From: Bacteroidales bacterium
GTDB taxonomy: Bacteria; Bacteroidota; Bacteroidia; Bacteroidales; UBA932
Assembly: GCA_024683255.1 (NCBI GenBank)
Contig: JAIKYL010000005.1
Coordinates: forward strand, 1 to 6,333
Direction: 5' to 3'
DNA length: 6,333 nucleotides
Positions 1 through 5,064 of the stretch are shown one piece after another; the stretch's first letter is position 1; each line of letters opens with the position of its first letter. The notes below the pieces were generated by a model. The model was not told the origin of the DNA and searched no databases. It worked only from the letters and a program-made list of their open reading frames with translations. Position numbers and translations under genes: made by a program.

Positions 1-240
1 CCCGTAAAGAAGCCCGTGGACACCGGCCGAAGGATTTCCCATCCCAATGCCGAATCGGCCCTGAAAGCCGCTAAAAAGGCCTGTCTTGGCCATCCCGGCC
101 GATGGTTCGGCCGCAGCTCTGACGACGGTTCCGGCGGCAGCTCCGGCAGCAAAGAAAAAGCCGTCTTCCTGGTGTACGAAGACGGCAAAGTTGTGGAGCG
201 GCATGTGGTGCAGGAGATGCCCGGTCGGGGCCGGGCATGA
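1..240 (+). CDS. C-terminal end of an unrecognised protein (5' end outside window)
   Basis: The reading frame is open from the first base of the window, so the start lies upstream; the GTG at 16 is only an internal Val codon. Seventy-nine residues are visible. They run from a basic, Ala/Lys-rich stretch (ESALKAAKKA) through a Gly/Ser-rich low-complexity segment (about residues 40-50) to a short beta-like stretch (VFLVYEDGKVVERHVV). I do not recognise a family. The last residues (MPGRGRA) are encoded by a GC-rich hairpin repeat, and the TGA stop lies at the end of that repeat. The native C-terminus may therefore have been replaced when the repeat arrived. The gene is clearly more GC-rich than the neighbouring fic gene and resembles the genes at the other end of the window. 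It converges on fic with 44 bases between the stops. Confidence 0.6.
   Translation, partial: PVKKPVDTGRRISHPNAESALKAAKKACLGHPGRWFGRSSDDGSGGSSGSKEKAVFLVYEDGKVVERHVVQEMPGRGRA
210..226. repeat. 17-bp direct repeat, left copy
   Basis: GCAGGAGATGCCCGGTC occurs here and again, exactly and in the same orientation, at 1371-1387. The two copies bracket the fic gene with its promoter iterons. This left copy runs into a full hairpin; the right copy is only a half-site. Seventeen bases is long for a target-site duplication, so recombination between dispersed repeats is at least as likely as transposition. Confidence 0.75.
217..238. repeat. GC-rich hairpin between convergent genes; possible bidirectional terminator
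   Basis: ATGCCCGG (217-224) pairs perfectly with CCGGGCAT (231-238) around a six-base loop. The hairpin overlaps the last codons and stop of the left-hand gene and lies just beyond the fic stop. It could stop transcription from both sides, but it has no T-tract, so terminator function is inference. From memory, this GATGCCCGG/CCGGGCATGAC type resembles dispersed intergenic palindromes in Bacteroidales genomes; a genome-wide count would test that. Confidence 0.55.
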
Positions 241-285
241 CGGTTAGGGCCGGGCATGACGGTTATGGGGCGGGCATGACGGTGC
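228..285. repeat. Three tandem 19-20 bp GC-rich units
   Basis: The core CGGGCATGACGGT occurs three times, at 232-244, 251-263 and 271-283. Units one and two are identical over 19 bases (GGGCCGGGCATGACGGTTA); the third is diverged and offset by one base. The first unit supplies the right arm of the hairpin at 217-238. The array fills the whole gap between the left-hand gene and the fic stop codon, which suggests local amplification of a hairpin arm. Confidence 0.7.
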
Positions 286-1268
286 TACATAATTACTTCC
301 CAGCTTCCGCCCTTGTCCGGGCCGTTTCTCTTGATACGGCCATCGGCTTTCAATTTGGCCAGTTGTTTCTCAATGGCCTTCTCCGTGACGCCAATCTCTT
401 CGGAAAGTCTCTTTGCGGAATATTCGGGGTGGGCTTGGAGCAGCAAGAGGATTTTCTCCCTACTTTTTTGCTTTTTCTCCCCACTTTCTCCTGTAGATTT
501 GAGATAGGTATTGATGTCCGTGGTGATTGTTTTAATCATCTCTTCTGCCATGAAATCCTGGAAGGAGGTGATGTCGTCAGATTCTCTCGTAGCAATCAAA
601 GCATTGATATAGTCACCTTTATCTTCCTTCAACACCTTGGCCGGAACCAGAGAGAATTCAAACTGAATGTGGTTCATGATGAGCCGGGCTATTCTGCCGT
701 TACCGTCGGCCCAGGGATGGATGGTAACTAAGCGATAGTGCGCCTCAAAACTGAGGTTATATCGCTCTGCCATAGACATTTTCTTTTCTCTCTGAGCGTT
801 TAGCCAGTCGCAGAACTCCTGCAGTTTGGCGGGGACTTTCTGGAAGCTTATATAGGATTTTCCACCTACGCCAGCCATTACATTTACCAAGCGTAGGTCT
901 CCATTTGCGGAAGAGAATTCTCCCAGCGCAGTTTTATAGGTGGAGCCCGTGTTTTGCATCACCAGTTTTGACAGGGCTTTCAGTACATCGACAGTGATGG
1001 GAGTCTTCTCCTTTGCCAGCCTGATGCTTTCTTCGTAGGCCCGTTTCAAGTCCAGATTCATCATCTGCTCCACGATTGTCTTGCCCTTGGCAGAAATACC
1101 TTCGTCGAACAGCATCTGATTTTCAAGCTCCGTTACCGATGAGCCTTCAATAGCTGTTGAGTGGGTTATGATGGAGTACAGATAGAACTTCTCATAGTCT
1201 ATCTGCGAATCAATTCCCAGTTCTTTATAACGCCAGATCAGAGCAACGAGTTCCTCTATCTTTTTCAT
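285..1268 (-). CDS. Class II Fic domain protein with C-terminal winged helix
   Basis: This is a 327-residue Fic (Fido) protein. Such enzymes typically transfer AMP from ATP to a hydroxyl side chain of a target protein. The catalytic motif HPWADGNGRIAR is at residues 184-195 with His184 as base; it has Trp where the consensus HPFx(D/E)GNGR has Phe. An N-terminal inhibitory motif fitting (S/T)xxxE(G/N), STAIEG at 37-42, places it in class II (self-inhibited). The flap segment before the active site is present (about 138-150). Residues 260-327 form a Lys/Glu-rich linker followed by a winged helix (SAKRLSEEIGVTEKAIEKQL), suggesting DNA binding or autoregulation. I chose ATG 1268 because a good Bacteroidota promoter lies just upstream; the TTG at 1319 sits in the promoter itself. 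GGGAG is only three bases from the ATG, too close for a strong ribosome site. No antitoxin partner is adjacent. The gene is AT-richer than its surroundings, consistent with acquisition. The substrate is unknown. Confidence 0.93.
   Translation of the reverse strand: MKKIEELVALIWRYKELGIDSQIDYEKFYLYSIITHSTAIEGSSVTELENQMLFDEGISAKGKTIVEQMMNLDLKRAYEESIRLAKEKTPITVDVLKALSKLVMQNTGSTYKTALGEFSSANGDLRLVNVMAGVGGKSYISFQKVPAKLQEFCDWLNAQREKKMSMAERYNLSFEAHYRLVTIHPWADGNGRIARLIMNHIQFEFSLVPAKVLKEDKGDYINALIATRESDDITSFQDFMAEEMIKTITTDINTYLKSTGESGEKKQKSREKILLLLQAHPEYSAKRLSEEIGVTEKAIEKQLAKLKADGRIKRNGPDKGGSWEVIM
452..471 (-). repeat. Iteron copy inside the fic coding sequence
   Basis: On the minus strand this reads GCAAAAAAGTAGGGAGAAAA, a 20-base exact match to the promoter-region copy at 1322-1341. 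It encodes QKSREK, immediately before the winged helix. A decayed copy precedes it (GTGGGGAGAAAAA, plus-strand 472-484), so this linker appears built from the same repeat as the promoter array. The two exact copies are 870 bases apart in direct orientation, so recombination between them would delete the promoter and the Fic catalytic domain. Confidence 0.75.
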
Positions 1269-1359
1269 TTTCTCCCTACTTTTTCTGTGCAAAAATAGTG
1301 TTTTCTCCCTACTTTTCAAATTTTTCTCCCTACTTTTTTGCGTTTTCTCCCTACTTTTT
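1268..1359 (-). repeat. Four AAAAGTAGGGAGAAAA iterons upstream of fic
   Basis: The plus-strand unit TTTTCTCCCTACTTTT begins at 1268, 1301, 1322 and 1343, with spacings of 33, 21 and 21 bases. A further partial TTTTCT follows at 1363. All spacings are multiples of three and also close to whole helical turns. In the fic frame each unit would read KSREK with no stop between units, so the array could be a degenerate coding repeat or a set of operator sites. It overlaps the fic promoter on both sides: the -7 box lies between units one and two, the -33 box between units two and three, and unit one covers the start region. Confidence 0.8.
1290..1320 (-). promoter_or_regulatory. Bacteroidota-type promoter of fic
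   Basis: On the minus strand TTTG (1320-1317) is followed after 19 bases by TATTTTTG (1297-1290). This fits the known TTTG-N19-TAnnTTTG consensus of Bacteroidota housekeeping promoters. The transcript would begin near 1283, giving a leader of about 15 nt to the ATG at 1268. The promoter is embedded in the iteron array, so anything binding the iterons would affect it. Confidence 0.7.
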
Positions 1360-1648
1360 GGTGTTTTCTGGCAGGAGATGCCCGGTCCAGGTGGAAAAGT
1401 ACTTTCTGCCTCTCTTCGTCAAGCCGATTGGTGAAAACCCAGAGCTGAGCCACATCCCATTCAGGAACGCCATGGGAGAAAAGCCCCAGGTCTATCCACA
1501 GGTCCCGTTTTCCGTCGGTGATCAGATTCCCCGTCTGGAGGTCACCGTGGAGGCAAGTGGGAGCATCGGCCACGGTGTCAAGGAAGGCAAAGACCTTCTC
1601 GCGCAGGTAATCCGGAGCGGACGTATCCGGGAAGGGTGTAATCTTCAA
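1316..1648 (-). pseudogene. Remnant of TIGR02172/APH-like phosphotransferase
   Basis: The frame encodes LHGDLQTGNLI and WIDLGLFSHGVPEWDVA. These correspond to the catalytic-loop Brenner motif (HxDxxxxN) and the metal-binding Asp region of aminoglycoside-phosphotransferase-like kinases, closest in wording to the family named TIGR02172. Family members are roughly 250 residues. Here only about 89 residues look homologous (FHLDR is the last, near 1382). The N-terminal ATP-binding lobe is missing: an in-frame TAA at 1652-1654 precedes the first TTG, and the lipoprotein gene ends just 30 bases away. At the other end homology stops at the right copy of the 17-bp repeat, and the frame runs on into the fic iterons (KHQKVGRKRKKVGRKI), which are not kinase sequence. 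The key residues of this segment survive, so the decay is by truncation, not point mutation. It is very unlikely to be functional. Confidence 0.75.
1371..1387. repeat. 17-bp direct repeat, right copy
   Basis: Exact second copy of GCAGGAGATGCCCGGTC (see 210-226). It sits exactly where the kinase remnant loses its homology and the iteron-rich fic upstream region begins, so it marks a rearrangement junction. The complementary arm that makes a hairpin at the left copy is absent here. Confidence 0.75.
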
Positions 1649-1678
1649 GGTTTATTCTCTGGTACATTGAATCCAAAT

Positions 1679-4543
1679 TTATAGGGCGGGCACGTCTTTC
1701 ACCAAACGGACAGAAAGACCGTAGCTGCGTCCTTCTTTTAGGGTATACGTACCACCGACTTCTTCATCCGAATCATATTTGGTGTACACGGTGAACAAAA
1801 AGCAGTAGGCATAGTAGTCCGGATCGTCCCCGGGTTCTCCAGTAGAGGAAAGCCAGTAATGACCTTCAGAAGGAAGCCGACTAACATGTTCATTACGACG
1901 GTAACCGGCAGCAGGAAGGAACACTGCTCCGGCGGATTCCATCAAGGGCCATTGGGAGAAGTCATACTCGTTGGTCGTCCAACCACCATCCCTGCCGGGG
2001 GTAAAGGTACATCCTAAAGGCAAGGTCCAGTTGTCGGGAAGCAAAACCAAACCGTTGACGCCACACACAGTCGCAAAACCATACAAGCTGTCTTGATATC
2101 CGTCACGTTCGTATAACAGATAACGCCATTCATCAACCGATAGGGTACGCCATCCGGAATTCTCTGTATTTCCGCCGTTGCTTATGGCGTTATAACCCCA
2201 GTCACTATTGCCACTAAGATCGCGCCCCGGGTTCGGGCCATAATTACTATCTTCTGAGTTGGTCCGATACGGTTCATAAAAACGGGCGCCATAGTTATAT
2301 CCGCTAGTGCCCCAACCGAAATGGCCAACGGCCTTCAGCGGATCATAATCTTCATATATCTCATAAGAAGCTGACGTCTCACCTTCGTCGACCATACTGT
2401 ACTGGTGGTCCATGAAACTGAAGGTCCAGGGATTCAAGGAACTCAACCAACCATCCGTCGTGGTGGCTTGCAAATTGCCCTGTGAGAAATACACCTGCTT
2501 TGTGTTGCTCACAGAGAACTTCCCGATCAGGGCTCCTATAGGCGGGTCTATAAACCAGCCGCTGGGGATGCTGCTTGTATTGAGTGTCCAGTCAGTCATG
2601 GAAGGAGCCCTGGTAAACTTTCCACTGGCCGCCACACCATCCAGCCAAAGTTTCGTGCACCCATTTGCAGAAATGTCCGTAGCCAGGCATGTCACGCGGT
2701 TCAAGCGGCTGCAGCCCTGAAACATTTGATAATAACAATCTTCCACCAGCGTCGGAGCAGGCAATGTCGGCGCAGTTGTAAGAGTGGTGCAACCGGAGAA
2801 CATCGAGTCATAGCAATCTATAGCCAGTGTTGTTGCCGGAAGCGCTGGTGCCGTAGTCAAGTTGGTGCAGTTCTCAAACATGCCCAAGTAGCAAAGAGGT
2901 GTCAGCGTAATGGCTGGAAGCGCTGGTGCCGTAGTCAAGTTGGTACAGTTGGAGAACATCGATGAATAGCACCCTGAAGTCAGCGTTGTTGCAGGAAGAG
3001 CGGGCGCCGTGTTCAGGCTGGTGCAGTGCGAAAACATGCCAGAATAACAACCATCGGCCAGTGTTGTTGCAGGCAAGGCGGGCGCAGTAGTAAGATTGGT
3101 ACAGCATGCAAACATTTCGCTGTAACAATTGTTCGCCAGCGTTGTTGCCGGCAAGGAAGGTGCAGTAGTAAGACTGGTACACCAATAAAACATGCCATTG
3201 TAGCAATATTCCGCCAGTGTTGTTGCCGGAAGCTCTGGTGCCGTAGTAAGTGATTCACAACGATAGAACATAGAAAAGTAACAGTACCTTCCCAATGAGG
3301 TAGCCGGCAGGACAAGCGCTTTTGAAGGATGATTAAGGATGTGATTGTTAGAGAAAAACAAATCTTTGAAAGCATTATTCGGTACGCTTGTCTTTGTAGC
3401 AAAATCATCCTTGCTGAGCAAACTCATGATATTGCCATAGATGTAGCAGTTTTCGTCACATGTAAAGGAGCTCCCGGAAACGCCAGAGGAGAATGCTCCA
3501 TTAGTGGTTGTTGCACGGAACGAAACAATATCGCCAATGTGGTTGAGAGTGATGATGTCGCCAGAAGTGTAGTCATTCCAGTTAGATCCGTCCGTGCTAT
3601 ACTGTAGAGACGGGTTTACGCCATTACCTTTTGTAAAGCAAACCGTAGCGCCAGCCACTGTCGCCTCAAAAGTAAGCGGCGTGGCAAGCATACCGGGCTC
3701 CGGCTCCGGAACGCTTGATGTGCCGGTGGTTTTCTCCCACTTGCTGTCGCTAAGCGCAGGGAACCTATAGAAGGTGTTAACGGCCAGGGAGCGGTTCCTG
3801 GAGAAGGTGTATACGTTATTCGTGCCGGTTAAGGTGAAGGTGTAATCCTGGGTGGTTCCGGGGCTTACTATCTTGGCAGAGAATACGCCTCCCTCCGCAT
3901 CGGCAAATCCCTTGAAGGCGCCCCCAACGGAGCCATCGTTCTCGGTAATGGAGCCGTTAGATGCGTTGATGAAGGAGCAGGCTACAGGCTGCACGCCATT
4001 AGCCTGGAAGATGTAGTCCGCAATGCCTGCCTGGATACCGGGGATATGGAACTGGGCATAGCCGGACGCAATGCCAAGGGAAAGGCTCACGTTAACGACG
4101 GACCCGTCAAGCGTGTATTCGGCGCCCGTCTGCTTCAGGTAATAGGAATACGCGGGGCCACCGTCGGAGGTGAAACTCAGCACGCCCGCATTCAGCTCCG
4201 GGGTAACGGCCATGGGGAAATGGACGGCCGTGAGCTTGAGGTCTTTTCCATCAAAATCACTGACATCAAAGGCGCTACTGGCCTGGTTGGTCCAGGAACC
4301 GCTGTCGTAAGTCAATGTGAGGAACTTTGTGGTAATCCCCTTGAAAACCACATAGATCATATCACCATCGGCCCAGTCGTTCTTGGCCTCGGCCTTGGTC
4401 CCGAGGGTGTTTACGGTAACGTTGAACGATACAGGATTGGAAACGGTTTCCTCCGGTTGGATCTCAAAATCCTTTTCCGACATCTTATCATTGCAGGACA
4501 GGAGGGCAAGCAAAGCGCTCAGAATTAGCAAAGTCTTTTTCAT
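1679..4543 (-). CDS. Surface lipoprotein: fimbrillin-like, BspA-type repeats, FISUMP-like C-terminus
   Basis: A 954-residue probable cell-surface lipoprotein. The start at 4543 gives a lipoprotein signal peptide with lipobox LLSC (lipidated Cys17), and GGAGGA lies seven bases upstream. In-frame starts further upstream would add residues before the signal. Residues 18-278 resemble fimbrillin/Mfa-type proteins (WADGDMIYVVF at 57-67). A PEPEPG linker (279-284) leads to a beta-sandwich-like region (about 285-365, YSTDGSNWNDYT) and then CYIYGNIMSLLSKDDF from 366, a phrase that in Bacteroidales typically precedes BspA repeats. Eight 26-residue repeats occupy 412-619, followed by a cap (WLDGVAASGKF). 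Residues about 670-954 form a module starting GKFSVSNTKQVYFSQGNLQ and containing LSVDEWRYLL, GLVLLPDNW and GAVFLPAAGYR. This is common in Bacteroidales and resembles FISUMP/DUF1566 domains of C-type-lectin-like fold. Likely roles are adhesion or ligand binding; no catalytic residues are evident. It is cotranscribed with the small gene upstream. Confidence 0.9.
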   Translation of the reverse strand: MKKTLLILSALLALLSCNDKMSEKDFEIQPEETVSNPVSFNVTVNTLGTKAEAKNDWADGDMIYVVFKGITTKFLTLTYDSGSWTNQASSAFDVSDFDGKDLKLTAVHFPMAVTPELNAGVLSFTSDGGPAYSYYLKQTGAEYTLDGSVVNVSLSLGIASGYAQFHIPGIQAGIADYIFQANGVQPVACSFINASNGSITENDGSVGGAFKGFADAEGGVFSAKIVSPGTTQDYTFTLTGTNNVYTFSRNRSLAVNTFYRFPALSDSKWEKTTGTSSVPEPEPGMLATPLTFEATVAGATVCFTKGNGVNPSLQYSTDGSNWNDYTSGDIITLNHIGDIVSFRATTTNGAFSSGVSGSSFTCDENCYIYGNIMSLLSKDDFATKTSVPNNAFKDLFFSNNHILNHPSKALVLPATSLGRYCYFSMFYRCESLTTAPELPATTLAEYCYNGMFYWCTSLTTAPSLPATTLANNCYSEMFACCTNLTTAPALPATTLADGCYSGMFSHCTSLNTAPALPATTLTSGCYSSMFSNCTNLTTAPALPAITLTPLCYLGMFENCTNLTTAPALPATTLAIDCYDSMFSGCTTLTTAPTLPAPTLVEDCYYQMFQGCSRLNRVTCLATDISANGCTKLWLDGVAASGKFTRAPSMTDWTLNTSSIPSGWFIDPPIGALIGKFSVSNTKQVYFSQGNLQATTTDGWLSSLNPWTFSFMDHQYSMVDEGETSASYEIYEDYDPLKAVGHFGWGTSGYNYGARFYEPYRTNSEDSNYGPNPGRDLSGNSDWGYNAISNGGNTENSGWRTLSVDEWRYLLYERDGYQDSLYGFATVCGVNGLVLLPDNWTLPLGCTFTPGRDGGWTTNEYDFSQWPLMESAGAVFLPAAGYRRNEHVSRLPSEGHYWLSSTGEPGDDPDYYAYCFLFTVYTKYDSDEEVGGTYTLKEGRSYGLSVRLVKDVPAL
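2687..3310 (-). repeat. Eight tandem 78-bp units encoding BspA-like repeats
   Basis: Units start (minus strand) at 3310, 3232, 3154, 3076, 2998, 2920, 2842 and 2764, with an exact 78-base period. Each encodes 26 residues of pattern LPATTLxxxCYxxMF, two variable residues, CTxLTTAP and a final residue. Two cysteines recur at positions 10 and 18 of every unit. The variable pairs after TTL(A) and around CY and MF concentrate the differences. Unit eight is degenerate at its end (SRLNRVTCL), as expected for an array cap. Some DNA tracts are near-identical between units six and seven (for example around 2841 and 2919), so unit number may vary by recombination. Confidence 0.93.
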
Positions 4544-4550
4544 CACTCGG

Positions 4551-4556
4551 TCCTCC
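4551..4556 (-). promoter_or_regulatory. Ribosome binding site setting the lipoprotein start
   Basis: GGAGGA on the minus strand lies seven bases before ATG 4543. Strong Shine-Dalgarno sites are unusual in Bacteroidota, and this one lies in the 16-base gap after the small upstream gene. It supports the 4543 start and argues against the in-frame ATG at 4558, which overlaps it. Confidence 0.6.
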
Positions 4557-4559
4557 ATG

Positions 4560-4709
4560 CTACATGTTATCATTGTTCCAGCCACCGGGGTAATCGCCGC
4601 CGGAAACAATCAGAATCACCGACTCCATATTCAGCTCTACGACCTCGATATCCGGGGCCTCGTAACTTCGTTTATCGTTCACTTTCATATGGCAAGACAC
4701 ATTTTTCAT
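4560..4709 (-). CDS. 49-residue small protein preceding the surface lipoprotein
   Basis: ATG 4709 to TAG 4560 encodes 49 residues. The central YEAPDIEVVELNMESVIL (16-33) matches a pattern I know from many short Bacteroidales proteins (Y-x-P-x-I/V-E-V-V-E-x-x-x-E), followed by a Gly/Asn-rich tail (SGGDYPGGWNNDN). Genes of this kind often sit next to fimbrillin or other surface-protein genes. Their function is not known to me. An alternative start at 4688 would give 42 residues. The stop is 16 bases before the lipoprotein ATG, and both follow one promoter, so they form an operon. A role as leader, chaperone-like partner or secreted peptide are all possible; there is no clear signal peptide or membrane segment. 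Confidence 0.7.
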   Translation of the reverse strand: MKNVSCHMKVNDKRSYEAPDIEVVELNMESVILIVSGGDYPGGWNNDNM

Positions 4710-4765
4710 TCAATTCTTTCCCGAACCGCTTCTTGACTAATGCTTTTGCATTGCCGGCAACCAAC

Positions 4766-4795
4766 CAAATGTATTATACTTTTATCAAGTACAAA
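4766..4795 (-). promoter_or_regulatory. Promoter of the small gene and lipoprotein operon
   Basis: Minus-strand TTTG (4795-4792), 18 bases, then TACATTTG (4773-4766) fits the Bacteroidota -33/-7 pattern. Transcription would begin near 4759, about 50 nt before ATG 4709. The upstream box is itself part of TACCTTTG (4799-4792), which could serve as an alternative -7 box starting about 26 bases earlier, though no clear -33 box precedes it. Transcript 5'-end mapping would decide between them. Confidence 0.55.
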
Positions 4796-4820
4796 GGTAA
4801 GCATTTGTGCCGATAATAAG

Positions 4821-4857
4821 TGATGGAGATGTCCCAGTTTTCGGGACATCTCCATCA
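4821..4857. repeat. Hairpin A of a four-hairpin array
   Basis: TGATGGAGATGTCCC (4821-4835) and its exact reverse complement (4843-4857) flank a seven-base loop, giving a perfect 15-bp stem. The inner part is GTCCC-N7-GGGAC, shared by all four hairpins. It is followed by CATTTTCGGCC. It lies upstream of both divergent promoters, so neither predicted transcript contains it. Confidence 0.9.
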
Positions 4858-4875
4858 TTTTCGGCCTTTTTTGCA

Positions 4876-4904
4876 TGAGATGTCCCATTTTTAGGGACAT
4901 CTCA
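4876..4904. repeat. Hairpin B of a four-hairpin array
   Basis: TGAGATGTCCC (4876-4886) pairs perfectly with GGGACATCTCA (4894-4904) around a seven-base T-rich loop. Its right arm with flank differs from that of hairpin A by a single base over 15 positions, so A and B are recent relatives. A GGCC follows at 4913-4916, as after A and C. Confidence 0.9.
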
Positions 4905-4935
4905 ATCACTTTGGCCAGTCCGAATGTGTCTAAAG

Positions 4936-4972
4936 TGCACCTAACGTCCCAAAAACAGGGACGATAGGTGCA
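4936..4972. repeat. Hairpin C of a four-hairpin array
   Basis: TGCACCTAACGTCCC (4936-4950) pairs with GGGACGATAGGTGCA (4958-4972) with one A/A mismatch, around loop AAAAACA. The core is again GTCCC-N7-GGGAC. The outer stem differs from A and B, with CCTAACG in place of the GAGAT segment. It is followed by AAATCGGCC. Confidence 0.88.
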
Positions 4973-4990
4973 AAATCGGCCTTATTGAAG

Positions 4991-5017
4991 CTATCGTCCC
5001 AGAAAATGGGACGTTAG
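4991..5017. repeat. Hairpin D of a four-hairpin array
   Basis: CTATCGTCCC (4991-5000) pairs with GGGACGTTAG (5008-5017) with one mismatch, around loop AGAAAAT. The flank CCATCATTTTCGGC at 5027-5040 is an exact 14-base copy of the flank after hairpin A (4852-4865). The repeated unit is thus hairpin plus a trailing T-rich/GGC tag. Confidence 0.85.
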
Positions 5018-5064
5018 GTACACTTACCATCATTTTCGGCATACCCTATTCCAAATTCTTTTCG

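Larger units (their letters stand above)
4933..5025. repeat. Nested palindrome spanning hairpins C and D
   Basis: The left arm of C (4933-4950) matches the reverse complement of the right arm of D (5008-5025) at 17 of 18 positions. The right arm of C (4958-4967) is the exact reverse complement of the left arm of D (4991-5000). All pairs share one centre at 4979. The long-range pairing is better than either local hairpin, each of which has one mismatch. The region can therefore fold as two small hairpins or as one interrupted large cruciform, not both. Confidence 0.8.

Noticed and set aside
237..731. Plus-strand 164-residue open frame and other frames opposite fic, lipoprotein and esterase
   Set aside because: No recognisable domains, and they lie antisense to genes with clear motifs; they are shadows.
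285..1268. Fic/antitoxin (two-gene) toxin system
   Set aside because: The inhibitory motif is inside the Fic protein itself (residues 37-42) and no separate antitoxin frame is adjacent.
1269..1319. TTG start adding 17 residues to Fic
   Set aside because: The extension is read from the promoter boxes and iterons; ATG 1268 follows the predicted transcription start.
1649..1678. Terminator after the lipoprotein gene
   Set aside because: The 30 bases before the kinase remnant contain no stem-loop or T-tract.
2687..3310. CRISPR array suggested by a regular 78-bp period
   Set aside because: The repeats are contiguous, in frame and encode a known protein repeat; there are no unique spacers.
4544..4609. 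Upstream TTG start extending the lipoprotein to 976 residues
   Set aside because: It would put 22 non-signal residues ahead of a clean lipoprotein signal peptide and overlap the small upstream gene in another frame; GGAGGA before 4543 sets the start.
4706..4909. 67-residue minus-strand open frame through hairpins A and B
   Set aside because: Its repeated MEMSRKLGHL-like sequence is just the palindromes translated, and the true small gene lies in a different frame at its end.
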